A stretch of DNA of 64,000 bases from Streptomyces sp. NBC_01381 (lineage in GTDB: Bacteria; Actinomycetota; Actinomycetes; Streptomycetales; Streptomycetaceae): NCBI RefSeq assembly GCF_026340305.1, contig NZ_JAPEPI010000001.1:1364001-1428000 (forward strand). Direction: 5' to 3'. The position numbers and the translations under genes were made by a program. Positions 43,833 to 52,623 of this stretch are shown piece after piece. Each line of letters begins with the position of its first letter. The first letter of the stretch is position 1. The notes under the pieces were generated by a model. That model had not been told where the DNA came from and searched no databases. It saw only the letters and a list, made by a program, of their open reading frames with translations.

Positions 43833-44690
43833 TCAGCGCGCGTACTCTTTCGCGATGTCCGCGATGAGTTGGCGTGAATGATCCACATTCAGGGCCTGTG
43901 CCCGCAGATGCTCGTACATGACGCTGTACTGCTGGACGTCGTTGGCCTTCTCCAGATAGAGATCGCTCGTGACGCCTTCGATGTAGACGACGCTGGAGTC
44001 CGCCGCGTCCGGGAACTCGAGAATCGCGTACTGCCCATTGAGGCCGGGGTGCGCGCCCATGTCGAAGGGGATCACCTGGACGGTCACGTGCGGCAGTTGT
44101 GACTGCTCCACGAGATGCTCCAGCTGGTCGCGCATCAGATGCTTGGAGCCGACGACGCGGCGCAGCGCGGACTCGTCGAGGACGGTCCACAAGCGCAAAG
44201 GATTCTCCGGCGCGGAGATGCGCTCCTGGCGGCGGACGCGGACCTGCACACGCTTCTCGATGTCCGTCGGCGTGGTCTCCGGCAGCGCGCCGGTGATCAG
44301 CGCCTCGGCGTACGCGCGGGTCTGCAGCAGCCCGGGGACGACCTGGGGGTCGTAGACGCGCAACGAGGCGGCGTCCGTCTCCAGGCCGATGTAGACGCTG
44401 TACGGGATGTCGCCGAAGGAGTGCCACCAGCCCTGCTGGCGGGAGTCCTTGGCCATTTGCATGAGCGAGTCGACGATGCGGTGGTCCTCGACCTCGTACA
44501 CGCCGCACAGATCGCGTACGTCGCGCTGACTGATGGAGCGGCGGCCGTTCTCGAGGCGGCTGATCTTCGACTGCGAGACCAGCAGGCGCTCGGCGACCTC
44601 CTCTGCCGTCATGCCCTTGAGCTCGCGGAGCCGGCGAAGCTCCTGGCCCAACCGGCGTCGCCGGACGGTGGGATTGACATTGGACGCCAC
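43833..44690 (-). CDS. XRE-family regulator with DUF5753 domain (WhiJ-like)
   Basis: 285 residues. Helix-turn-helix at residues 12-65 (LRRLRELKGMTAEEVAERLL, then SQSKISRLENGRRS). DUF5753: WWHSFGDIPYSVYIGLE, then QVVPGLLQTRAYAEALI, then VTVQVIPFDMGAHPGLNGQY. It is the closest of the three to the common DUF5753 regulators. No RsbW-like ATPase gene is adjacent, so this third module is incomplete or uses an ATPase elsewhere. Confidence 0.92.
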   Translation of the reverse strand: MASNVNPTVRRRRLGQELRRLRELKGMTAEEVAERLLVSQSKISRLENGRRSISQRDVRDLCGVYEVEDHRIVDSLMQMAKDSRQQGWWHSFGDIPYSVYIGLETDAASLRVYDPQVVPGLLQTRAYAEALITGALPETTPTDIEKRVQVRVRRQERISAPENPLRLWTVLDESALRRVVGSKHLMRDQLEHLVEQSQLPHVTVQVIPFDMGAHPGLNGQYAILEFPDAADSSVVYIEGVTSDLYLEKANDVQQYSVMYEHLRAQALNVDHSRQLIADIAKEYAR

Positions 44691-45121
44691 GGACGTGCAC
44701 CTCCGACTACAACATGCCTCTACTTTGCGTGTCTGCTGTTCAGCAGAGTGCCACCATCGCGCCGCGCACCGCTGGGAAACGGCCGATGTGCGGACGGGGG
44801 TGAGCGCTGGTGTGAGGACTGATGTGAGGGGTGCGGTCCGACTGCTCGGCGCCTGGTGCGCTGCCAGGTGTTCCTCGTGCTGATGTGCGGCCGCGCGGGG
44901 CGGTGGAACCGGTGTCGTCGTCCGGACGGTCCGGTTCCGGTGCCCCGCGCGGCCCAGCGGCTCCCGAACCGGGTCTGGGGGACTGCGGTGCGGCGTGGCT
45001 GTTGCGGTGCTGGGTCGTACTCGATGCTGAGCGGTTCTGCTGGTTCGTTACTGCTGCACTGCTGCACTGCTGGTTGCTCGTGGACTGCTGGTTGCTCGGC
45101 CGGGATCGCGCCCGGCCGGGC
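44691..45121. other. 430-bp intergenic region with short tandem repeats
   Basis: No convincing gene. It holds the XRE promoter with a 16-bp palindrome at 44732-44747. Farther right is a short-repeat patch (45050-45098): ACTGCTGC repeated about three times in tandem, then the 15-base ACTGCTGGTTGCTCG occurring twice. Confidence 0.65.
44732..44747. promoter_or_regulatory. Palindrome TCTGCTG-TT-CAGCAGA upstream of the third XRE gene
   Basis: Located 42-57 bases upstream of the ATG at 44690. The core GCTGTTCAGC is the same as in the second whiJ-like module (36738-36749). Candidate autoregulatory operator. Confidence 0.45.
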
Positions 45122-45889
45122 TCAGTGGGCCACGGCGCGTGCCATGGATCCGCGGCGTGGCTGCATCGGGACCACGCCTGGTTCCGGAGCGGTCCTGGCC
45201 GGCTGCCGGCCACCGCCCTGCCCGCCGCCCGGTCCCGCTGGGGCCGGACTACGGCGTGGCTGAGCGGCCACACCGTTCTGGACGTCCATCACGGCGTGCG
45301 CCACGAGGCCGCCCATGGGGTCGTGCCTGATCAGATCCCGGAGCCTGGAGCGCGATGAACGCCCCTCGTTCCCGGGATACAGGTGCTTGCCGAGTCCGAC
45401 CGCATGGGCCAGCGCGGCGAGCGCCGCGGTCCGCGGGTCCGGCGGTACGCCGGTGCGGATCGCGCTGTCCAGCCGGGCCCTGATGTCCCGGCTGATCGCC
45501 GTGTCCGTCGCTTGGTAGCGAGTCGTCGGCAGTACTCCGCACATCTGGCCCGATACGGCATGCACCATGCCGCACCGCTCCAGGTGCGCGAGGTAGATCT
45601 GGCGCAGCCCCAGTCGGGGCCCGCCAATCCAGTGGACCGCCCGAACCGGGCTGCCGCGCCTGCGCAGCAGTTCCAGTGCGGAGTCCAGAGTCGGATCTCC
45701 GGTCGGCCGTGGCATCACCACGGCGATACGATCCCCGTCTGGGGCTATCCGTCCGGCCAGCGCCAGCTCCACTAGCTGTGCTCCGGCCAGACCGAGGTCG
45801 AGCGACTGCGGCTGCGCTGTGGTACCCGTGGCCGGGTCCAAAGCGAGCAGCAGAAGCTCCTCCGGAATTGTTCTGCGGCTCCTGCCCAT
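45122..45889 (-). CDS. GPP34 (GOLPH3/VPS74-like) family protein
   Basis: 255 residues from ATG 45889, with GGGGAGG upstream. The N-terminus IPEELLLLALDPATG, followed by LDLGLAGAQLVELALAGRI, is characteristic of the GPP34 fold, and GGLRQIYL-like regions follow (GGPRLGLRQIYLAHLERCGMV). In eukaryotes the family binds phosphoinositides; in actinobacteria the role is unknown, possibly membrane-associated. The C-terminal 50 residues are Pro/Gly/Arg-rich and probably disordered. Divergent from the carboxypeptidase gene. Confidence 0.88.
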   Translation of the reverse strand: MGRSRRTIPEELLLLALDPATGTTAQPQSLDLGLAGAQLVELALAGRIAPDGDRIAVVMPRPTGDPTLDSALELLRRRGSPVRAVHWIGGPRLGLRQIYLAHLERCGMVHAVSGQMCGVLPTTRYQATDTAISRDIRARLDSAIRTGVPPDPRTAALAALAHAVGLGKHLYPGNEGRSSRSRLRDLIRHDPMGGLVAHAVMDVQNGVAAQPRRSPAPAGPGGGQGGGRQPARTAPEPGVVPMQPRRGSMARAVAH

Positions 45890-46115
45890 CCATGCCTCCC
45901 CGCGTGGATGAATGACAGGGTGACCCCTCTCACATTGGTCTGTCGAGGGTGCGTGACCGGTAAGTACGGGAACCAGTAGGTATGTCGTTCTCGTCTACCA
46001 CGGGGGTTAAGCCCTCACACAGGACACTGGTACATGGTTCGGACAGCGGGTCCGGCCGGTTTTTGGCGTAACGGCAACGCAATACGCATACGGCATGGCG
46101 TACGAGGAGGCATCG

Positions 46116-49100
46116 GTGGCGGGCGAGACCCCCGACAGGTCGAAGCAGCGGAAGTCGTCTGGCAAGTCGTCGGGGAACCCGACCGCTGAACCGACCCCGA
46201 CCTCCGGCGCGGACCCGCGCCTGGCGGTGGCCCGCGAGGTCCCCGCGGCACGGGAGCAGGACTCGGCGACGGCGGTCTTCTCCACGAAGGCGGTGACGGA
46301 GGCGGCGGCAGCGGATTCTGCAGGGGCGGCTGCCGAGCCTGCCGGGGCTGCTGGTCCCGCTGGGGCCGAGGAGTCTGCTGGGGCTGCTGGGTCCTCGGAG
46401 GCTTCGGAGTCCTCTGCGAAGTCGGAGTCCTCGGAACCTTCGGGCTCCGCGGAGGCTGCCGGCGGCGAGTCGAGCGGCGACGAGTCGAGCGGCGGCGAGT
46501 CGAGCGGCGGCGAGTCGAGCGGCGGCGAGTCGAGCGGCGACGCGCGGCTGCGGGCCGCGGTCGCCGCGTGGGTCGCGGGCGGCGAGGGTGCTGCCGGGGA
46601 GGGCGCTCCTGCCGAGGGTGGTGCTGCTGCCGGCAGCGGATCCGCCGCCGAGGACGGAGATTCCGCCGCGAGCACGGCTGCCGAGGGTGGCACTTCCGTC
46701 GGCGATGACGCTCCGGCCGGGGGCGATGCTGCCGCCGAGCAGGGTTCCCCTGCCGGGGGTGGGACGCCCGCCGAGGACGGAGATTCCGCCGGGAGCACGG
46801 CTGCCGAGCGTGCCGCTTCCGTCGGCGATGACGCTCCGGCCAGGGGCGATGCTGCCGCCGAGCAGGGTTCCCCTGCCGGGGGCGGGACGGCTTCTGCGGA
46901 GGACGAGGCTCCTGCGCACGGCGAGGCCGACGCTGAGGTCGCCACGGGGAGCGAGGTTCCTGACCAGGGCGATTCCCCCGCCGAGCGTGGCGCTGCTGCC
47001 GAGGGGGATGCCTCCGCCGACGGCGACGCTCCTGCTGCCGCGAAGGCCGACGCCCCCGCTGGGGACGACTCTCCTGCCGGAGGCGAGCCCTCTGCCACGG
47101 ATGGGGCCTCCGTCGGGGGTAACGCTTCTGCCGAAGCCGAAGACCTCGCTGCCGGCGACACCCCGGCTGCGGACGACGCTTCCGCCGGGGATGACGCCCC
47201 GGGAGCGAGCAAGGCTTCCGGCAAGGGCGACGCTGCCGGAGCGGGCAAGACCGCCGGCGCGGACGACGCCACTGCCGAGAAGGGCTCCGCGGCCGAGGGC
47301 GCCGCCCCCGCCGCCAACGACGACGCCTCGGCCACGAGCGATGCTTCCGCTGTGCGCGCCGCCCTGGGCGCGAGCAAGACTCCCGCCACGGACGACACCT
47401 CGGCCGAGGCGGGCTCCGCCGCCGAGAGCGCCGCCCTTGCCGAGGCCGTCGCCTCCGCCACGGGCGACGCCCCGGCCAAGAGCGATGCCCAGATCGAGGG
47501 CGACGACTCCGCGAAGGGCGACCGCTCGGCCAAGCGCGATGCTTCCGCTGTGGGCGCCGCCCTGGGCGCGAACAAGACCTCCGCCACGGACGACACCTCG
47601 GCCGAGGAAGACTCCGCCGCCGAGAGCGCCGCCCCTGCTGAGGCCGTCGCCGCCAAGGGTGACGCCCAGGCCAAGGGCGACGCCTCCGCCGTGAGCGACG
47701 CTGCGGGAGCGACCAAGACCCCCGGCACGGACGCCGCCACCGCCGCGGAGGCTCCCGCCGCCCCCGTCGGGTCCGTTGCTACCGCCAAGGGCGACGACGC
47801 CCCGGCCAAGAGCGACACCTCCGCCGTGGACGACGCCCCGGAAGCGACCAAGACCCCCGCGAAGAGCGACGCCCCGGCCAAGGGCGCCGCCCCCGCAAAG
47901 GGCGACACCCCCGCCGAGGACCAAGCCCCCGCAGCCGCCAAGGACGCCAAGTCCGACAGCGGATCCAAGAACGCCAAGCCCAGCGACGACGCCAAGCCCG
48001 ACGCCGACCCCAAGACCCCCGACGTCGACCCCAAGACCCCCAAATCCCCCGGCGTCGACCAAGCCACCGCCGTGTTCCGGGCGCTGCACCCCAAGGCGGT
48101 CGATCAGCCGACCACCATGCTCAAGATCGGGGACCACAAGCCCGGCGGCAAGGGTGACTCCACAAAGCCCGATGCGGGTGATGCAAAGTCTGGTGCAAAG
48201 GGTGGCGCGGCGACGCGTGACGCCAAGTCCGGCCCCAAGTCCGCCCCGAAGGCCGGAGGTGACCCCAAGCCCGCCCTCAAGCCCGAGGGCGACGCCGAGC
48301 GCACCAGCAAGTTCGTCGCGCTCAAGCCTCTCGATGAGCAGCCCGGCACGCCCGCGGGCACCGGAGCCAAGTCCGAGGCGCCCACGCCAGGCAACGCGCC
48401 CACGCCAGGCAACGCGCCCACGCCAGGCAACGCTCCCACGCCAGGCAACGTAGGGCCCGAGCGCACCACGCAGCAGCCCTTGCCGCCCAAGCCGCCGCTG
48501 GATCTTCTCGCCGAGCTGACCAATACCCCGCCGCCGGCCGAGACCCCCGTCCGTACCGCCGTGCGGCGGGTGAAGATCTGGACGCCGCTGGTCCTGCTCC
48601 TGGTGATCGTCTTTGCGGTCGTACAGGCCGTGCGGCCACTCCCGACGCCCACCCTGAAGCTCACCGCGAAGGACTCCGTCAGCTTCGAGGGCGGCAAGCC
48701 GTCCATGCCGTGGCCGGGCGAGGGCCAGGCCGCCATGGACGTCAACGGCATCGGCAGCTTCGGGACCTCCGGTGACCAGAAGCCCGTACCGATCGCGAGC
48801 ATCGCCAAGGTCATGACGGTCTACCTGATCCTGCGCGACCACCCCCTGAAGAAGGGCGACCCCGGCCCGAAGATCCCCGTCGACGCCGCCGCGCAGAAGC
48901 ACTACGAGACCGGCAAGCCGGCCAACGAGTCCGTGGTGAAGGTGACCGAGGGTCAGAAGATCACCGAGTACGAGGCGCTGCAGGCGGTCATGCTGCCGTC
49001 GGCGAACAACGTCGCCAAGCTGCTCGCCCGCTGGGACACCAAGAGCGAATCGGAGGACGAGTTCGTCGCGAAGATGAACAAGACCGCCAAGGAGCTCGGG

Positions 49101-49784
49101 ATGAAGAACACCCACTACACGGACCCCAGCGGCCTCGACAAGACGACCGTGTCGACCGCCGAGGACCTGGTGAAGCTCGGCCGTGCGGCCATGGAGAACC
49201 CGGTCTTCAACGAGATCTCCCGCCAGCCCAACTACATCGACCTCAACGGCGACAAGCAGAAGAACTTCTTCGGCCTCGTCCCGACCGTCGCCATCGGCAT
49301 CAAGACCGGCACCACCACCGCGGCCGGCGGCAACATCCTCTTCGCCGCGGAGAAGAAGGTCGGCGGCAAGACGCAGACGATCATCGGCGCCGCCCTCGGC
49401 CAGTACGGCGACAACGGCGTGGCCAACATCGACGAGGTCACCGGCGTCACCCGCAAGCTCATCGAGGCCGGACAGGGCGCGCTCACCGCGAAGACCATCG
49501 TGAAGAAGGGCGATGTGGTGGGAGAGGTCGAGGACGGGCTCGGCGGGTCGACCCCCGTCGTCGCCACCGAGGACGTGTCGGCGGTCGGCTGGTCCGGTCT
49601 GACGGTGAAGCTGGAGCTCGACGCGGAGAAGGGCAAGACCATCCCGAACTCGGCGAAGGCCGGCACCAAGGTCGGTGTGCTGAGCGTCGGCGACGGCAAG
49701 GGCGGCGCCATCGAGGTGCCGGTCGCCCTCCAGAGCGACCTGACCGAACCGGGCTTCGGCGCCAAGCTGAAGCGCGTCGGCTAG
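46116..49784 (+). CDS. D-alanyl-D-alanine carboxypeptidase (S11) with giant low-complexity N-terminus
   Basis: 1,222 residues from GTG 46116, with GAGGAGG five bases upstream; ATG 46095 has no ribosome site. Residues about 20-810 are a low-complexity region of Ala, Asp, Ser, Pro and Lys, acidic first and KGDAPAK-like later. One membrane segment lies at about 822-842 (WTPLVLLLVIVFAVVQAV), so the long tail is cytoplasmic. Outside is a peptidase S11 domain with S895-x-x-K898 (SIAK), S962-x-N964 (SAN) and K1063-T-G (KTG), all intact. It trims D-Ala from peptidoglycan stem peptides. Usual S11 enzymes are about 400 residues, so this one is three times normal length. Terminator follows. Confidence 0.9.
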   Translation: MAGETPDRSKQRKSSGKSSGNPTAEPTPTSGADPRLAVAREVPAAREQDSATAVFSTKAVTEAAAADSAGAAAEPAGAAGPAGAEESAGAAGSSEASESSAKSESSEPSGSAEAAGGESSGDESSGGESSGGESSGGESSGDARLRAAVAAWVAGGEGAAGEGAPAEGGAAAGSGSAAEDGDSAASTAAEGGTSVGDDAPAGGDAAAEQGSPAGGGTPAEDGDSAGSTAAERAASVGDDAPARGDAAAEQGSPAGGGTASAEDEAPAHGEADAEVATGSEVPDQGDSPAERGAAAEGDASADGDAPAAAKADAPAGDDSPAGGEPSATDGASVGGNASAEAEDLAAGDTPAADDASAGDDAPGASKASGKGDAAGAGKTAGADDATAEKGSAAEGAAPAANDDASATSDASAVRAALGASKTPATDDTSAEAGSAAESAALAEAVASATGDAPAKSDAQIEGDDSAKGDRSAKRDASAVGAALGANKTSATDDTSAEEDSAAESAAPAEAVAAKGDAQAKGDASAVSDAAGATKTPGTDAATAAEAPAAPVGSVATAKGDDAPAKSDTSAVDDAPEATKTPAKSDAPAKGAAPAKGDTPAEDQAPAAAKDAKSDSGSKNAKPSDDAKPDADPKTPDVDPKTPKSPGVDQATAVFRALHPKAVDQPTTMLKIGDHKPGGKGDSTKPDAGDAKSGAKGGAATRDAKSGPKSAPKAGGDPKPALKPEGDAERTSKFVALKPLDEQPGTPAGTGAKSEAPTPGNAPTPGNAPTPGNAPTPGNVGPERTTQQPLPPKPPLDLLAELTNTPPPAETPVRTAVRRVKIWTPLVLLLVIVFAVVQAVRPLPTPTLKLTAKDSVSFEGGKPSMPWPGEGQAAMDVNGIGSFGTSGDQKPVPIASIAKVMTVYLILRDHPLKKGDPGPKIPVDAAAQKHYETGKPANESVVKVTEGQKITEYEALQAVMLPSANNVAKLLARWDTKSESEDEFVAKMNKTAKELGMKNTHYTDPSGLDKTTVSTAEDLVKLGRAAMENPVFNEISRQPNYIDLNGDKQKNFFGLVPTVAIGIKTGTTTAAGGNILFAAEKKVGGKTQTIIGAALGQYGDNGVANIDEVTGVTRKLIEAGQGALTAKTIVKKGDVVGEVEDGLGGSTPVVATEDVSAVGWSGLTVKLELDAEKGKTIPNSAKAGTKVGVLSVGDGKGGAIEVPVALQSDLTEPGFGAKLKRVG
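46467..46541 (+). repeat. 15-bp tandem repeat within the carboxypeptidase gene
   Basis: Five units of GAGTCGAGCGGCGRC (ESSGG/D in the protein). Confidence 0.85.
46650..46889 (+). repeat. 123-bp direct repeat within the carboxypeptidase gene
   Basis: 46650-46772 and 46773-46889 are adjacent copies with only about seven differences in 117 bases (41-codon unit starting EDGDSAASTAAE / EDGDSAGSTAAE). Recent duplication is likely. Confidence 0.85.
48381..48452 (+). repeat. 18-bp tandem repeat within the carboxypeptidase gene
   Basis: Four units of CCCACGCCAGGCAACGCG (PTPGNA), just before the membrane segment. Confidence 0.85.
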
Positions 49785-50087
49785 CACCACCGGCCGAGAG
49801 CCCGGCGTCGCCAAGTCGCCAAAGAGAACAACAGCGGACGCCGGGCTCCGCGTCACCACGCACGCCGCCTCCGGGACCGCAACCGGACCTACGCCAAGCG
49901 GCCGCACGCCGTTGGCCGAAGTCGGACGGACCCTTCCCGGGGTGCGGCACCACCCCGGGCCCACCTCCGGGCTGCGTGCTAGCGTCACAAGCTCGGGGGC
50001 AGTACGCCGGGATGAGTCAAGGGGTGTTCCGGGACGAACCCCCAGGCGCTCGCCCCCAGGACAGGAACAACACGGGGAGAGCCTTCA
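49785..50087. other. 303-bp intergenic region
   Basis: Contains the terminator at 49799-49847 and then the promoter region of the next gene. I see no gene. Confidence 0.6.
49799..49847 (+). terminator. Terminator after the carboxypeptidase gene
   Basis: An 11-bp perfect stem, AGCCCGGCGTC / GACGCCGGGCT, with a long 27-base loop. Confidence 0.6.
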
Positions 50088-51950
50088 GTGGCCACAGCGG
50101 AGCCGACGCGAGCCGACGACGCGGATCCTGAGCCCGGCTCCGGTGGAACGTCGCGCACCGGCGCACGAATAAAGCTGCCCGCCCAGCGCCGCCCCGAGCC
50201 CGCGGCGCCCGAACGGGCCCCCTGGCCGCGCCGGTTGCTGCGGCACCCGGTGACCATCGCCACCGTGTCCGCGGCCGTGCTGCACCTCGTCTGGTTCTTC
50301 ACCACCGCCAACGGCGGCGGAGACCTCGCCGCCCAGGACGCCTGGGCGGAGTTCGCCGGACGGCACCCCGACTCCGCGTACAACCTCGCCTGGTACGGCG
50401 GGATGCACCCGGTGTCGTACAGCGTCATCTCGCCGTATCTGATGTCGGTGCTCGGCGTGCGGACCACGATGATGGTCGCCGGTACGCTCTCCGCCGCGCT
50501 GCTCACGATGATCCTGATCCGCAGCCGTGCGGTGAAGCAGCCGCTGTGGCCCGCGCTCGCGGGCGTCTTCGCGCTGTTCTGCAACGCCGTGTCGGGCCGC
50601 GTGACGTACGGCCTCGGCCAGATGTTCGCGCTCATGGCGGTCGCCGCCGTCTTCTGCTGGCCCCACCGCTGGCGCTACAAGCGGTGGGCGAAGGCCCTGG
50701 TGGCCGCGCCGTTCGCCGCGCTCGCGACCATGGGAAGCCCGGTGGCCGGGCTCTTCGTGGGGCTCGTCGCCGTCGCGCTGTTCCTCAGCAAGCGCTACCC
50801 CGGCGCGTACGCGCTCGGGCTCGCGCCGGCCGTCGTCGTCGGTGTCTCCGCGTGGCTCTTCCCGTTCTCCGGTACGCAGCCGATGTCGTTCGGGTCGGCC
50901 TCGCTGCCGCTGCTCTACTCCGGGTTCGTCTTCTACGCCGTACCGAAGCAGTGGAAGACCGTGCGGATCACGACCGCCGTGTACGCGGCCTTCGTGCTCG
51001 GCGTCTGGCTCGTCAGCTCGCAGATCGGCTCGAACATCACCCGCCTCGCGATGTCCTTCGCGGGCGTCGTGCTGCTCGCCGCGCTGCCGTACGCCGTGCC
51101 GAAGTCCCGCCAGTGGTACGTGACCGTGGTGGCCATAGTCGGCTTCATCGGCTGGGTCGGGTTCAAGGCCGGGGACGACGTCGTCCACACGACACCGGCC
51201 GCGACCTGGTCGCGCGAGCTGGCGCCGATCGTCAACGAGCTTCAGGAGGTCGGCGCGGAGAAGGGCCGCGTCGAGGTGGTGCCCGCGCGCAGCCACCGCG
51301 AGGCCTCCGCGCTCTCCCCGTACGTGAACCTCGCCCGCGGCTGGAACCGGCAGGCGGACATGGAGCGCAACCCGCTCTTCTACGACGACACCCTCAACTC
51401 GGCCAACTACCACGAGTGGCTGCAGCGCTGGTCCGTGCACTTCGTGGTGGTGCCCAACGGCGAGCCCGACGGCGACGGCGGCAAGCGCGAGGCCGCGCTC
51501 ATCGAGAAGGGCCTGCCGTATCTGAAGCAGGTGTGGGTGGACTCGAACTGGCAGCTGTACGAGGTCATCAACCCGAATCCGCTGGCCGATCCGCCCGCCG
51601 TCGTCGAGCGCGCCGAGCAGGGCGAGTGGACGATCGAGGTGAAGAAGCCGGGCAAGGTCCTGGTCCGCATCCCGTACTCGCCGTGGCTGAGCATCGTGGA
51701 CGCCGACGGCAAGGGCGTCGAGCGGCCCGTGGAGACCGAGGAGTCCAAGCAGCGGCGCGAGAGCGACGAGGACCTGCCCAAGGAGTTCGACAACCTCAAC
51801 GGCTGCCTGATGGAGGCCGAGGAGAACGCCGACGGCGACAAGTGGACCGAACTCCTGGCCCCTGGGCCCGGCGTCTACCGCCTTGGCGCCCCCTACCAGC
51901 TGCCGCGCGGCACCGCCTGCCCGGAGGAGCTGCGGGAGAGCGTGCGCTAA
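50088..51950 (+). CDS. Multi-pass membrane protein (glycosyltransferase-like)
   Basis: 620 residues from GTG 50088, with GGGGAGAG upstream. A cytoplasmic N-terminal 50 residues is followed by about ten membrane segments to residue ~360 and then a large extracytoplasmic domain of ~250 residues. The early loop YNLAWYGGMHPVSYSVISPYL resembles the first external loop of GT-C glycosyltransferases. The protein is often labelled simply as membrane protein, and a donor cannot be assigned. It follows the carboxypeptidase gene, so a wall-related role is plausible. The stop codon overlaps that of the convergent gene. Confidence 0.8.
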   Translation: MATAEPTRADDADPEPGSGGTSRTGARIKLPAQRRPEPAAPERAPWPRRLLRHPVTIATVSAAVLHLVWFFTTANGGGDLAAQDAWAEFAGRHPDSAYNLAWYGGMHPVSYSVISPYLMSVLGVRTTMMVAGTLSAALLTMILIRSRAVKQPLWPALAGVFALFCNAVSGRVTYGLGQMFALMAVAAVFCWPHRWRYKRWAKALVAAPFAALATMGSPVAGLFVGLVAVALFLSKRYPGAYALGLAPAVVVGVSAWLFPFSGTQPMSFGSASLPLLYSGFVFYAVPKQWKTVRITTAVYAAFVLGVWLVSSQIGSNITRLAMSFAGVVLLAALPYAVPKSRQWYVTVVAIVGFIGWVGFKAGDDVVHTTPAATWSRELAPIVNELQEVGAEKGRVEVVPARSHREASALSPYVNLARGWNRQADMERNPLFYDDTLNSANYHEWLQRWSVHFVVVPNGEPDGDGGKREAALIEKGLPYLKQVWVDSNWQLYEVINPNPLADPPAVVERAEQGEWTIEVKKPGKVLVRIPYSPWLSIVDADGKGVERPVETEESKQRRESDEDLPKEFDNLNGCLMEAEENADGDKWTELLAPGPGVYRLGAPYQLPRGTACPEELRESVR

Positions 51951-52480
51951 GCGGCGGTCGGGGATGTGGTACCGGCCGCCCGGAGGGCGCGCGTGTAGCG
52001 GCGCGTCGCCGGGATCAGCGTGACCGCGCCCAGGAAGAAGTACGAGTTGATCACCATGCTCTTCCAGAAGTCCCAGGTGCCGGTGTCGACCGCCTCGTCC
52101 TCCATGCCGAGCAGGCCGTGCGGGGTGAGCCCGGTCGCCACGGTGATGTTCTCGACGAGGCCGGGCAGCCCGCGCAGCGTCAGCAGGGCGCAGCCGAACA
52201 GGAGCGGACCGCGCACCATCCACCGGGGGACGCGCGCGCCCCAGGGCCTGACCGTCGCGAGGACACAGCCGACGCCGGCCGCCGACATGAGGGTGATCAG
52301 AGCGTCGTAGCCGAGGAAGACCGCGATCTCGGTGTCGCTGTGGTCACCGGGCCCGATGGCGTCCTCGTACATGACACCCATCTGCAGATGCCATACGAAG
52401 CTGACGGCGAGCCACAGGGCGGCGGCGTGGGCCCAGCCGGGGCGTACGGGGGGCCGTTGGGATTCAGGGTGGGAACGCAT
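51947..52480 (-). CDS. Small integral membrane protein, unknown function
   Basis: 177 residues from ATG 52480, ribosome site weak. About four membrane segments: WAHAAALWLAVSFVWHLQMGV, GYDALITLMSAAGVGCVLATV, GPLLFGCALLTLRGLPGLV and SMVINSYFFLGAVTLIPAT. The conserved-looking GLPGLVENITVATGLTPHG between the last two may be an external loop. Its TAG stop (51947-51949) overlaps the TAA of the convergent gene. Confidence 0.78.
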   Translation of the reverse strand: MRSHPESQRPPVRPGWAHAAALWLAVSFVWHLQMGVMYEDAIGPGDHSDTEIAVFLGYDALITLMSAAGVGCVLATVRPWGARVPRWMVRGPLLFGCALLTLRGLPGLVENITVATGLTPHGLLGMEDEAVDTGTWDFWKSMVINSYFFLGAVTLIPATRRYTRALRAAGTTSPTAA

Positions 52481-52560
52481 GCCGCCGAAGCTAGGGCGGG
52501 CCGCCGGGTGCCCGCGTCTGCCCGGAGAACGGGTCCGCCTCCCTCGGGAGGCGGACCCGA

Positions 52561-52623
52561 CCGTCATACCGCTACCGGATACCAGTTACTGGATTCCGGC
52601 TACCGGCTACCGGCTACCGGCTA
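52561..52623 (-). repeat. Heptamer array starting at a stop codon (TAGCCGG units)
   Basis: Read on the minus strand from 52623: TAGCCGG four times, then AATCCAG, TAACTGG, TATCCGG, TAGCGGT, and a weak ninth unit ATGACGG. The first TAG is the stop codon of the MerR gene. The period is exactly 7. Confidence 0.85.

Noticed and set aside
44740..45273. Minus-strand open frame with Asn/Gln/Ser-rich repeats
   Set aside because: The amino-acid pattern comes from the short DNA repeats around 45050-45098, and the frame overlaps the well-supported GPP34 gene.
46467..48452. CRISPR-like regular repeats
   Set aside because: Repeats are coding, contiguous without spacers, and in frame with the carboxypeptidase low-complexity region. 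No cas genes occur.
45930..49988. Very long open frame antisense to the carboxypeptidase gene (over 1,300 codons), and similar antisense frames over afsR and the STAND genes
   Set aside because: GC-rich Streptomyces genes leave long antisense frames open through codon-position bias. These have no family motifs, no ribosome sites and low-complexity composition.
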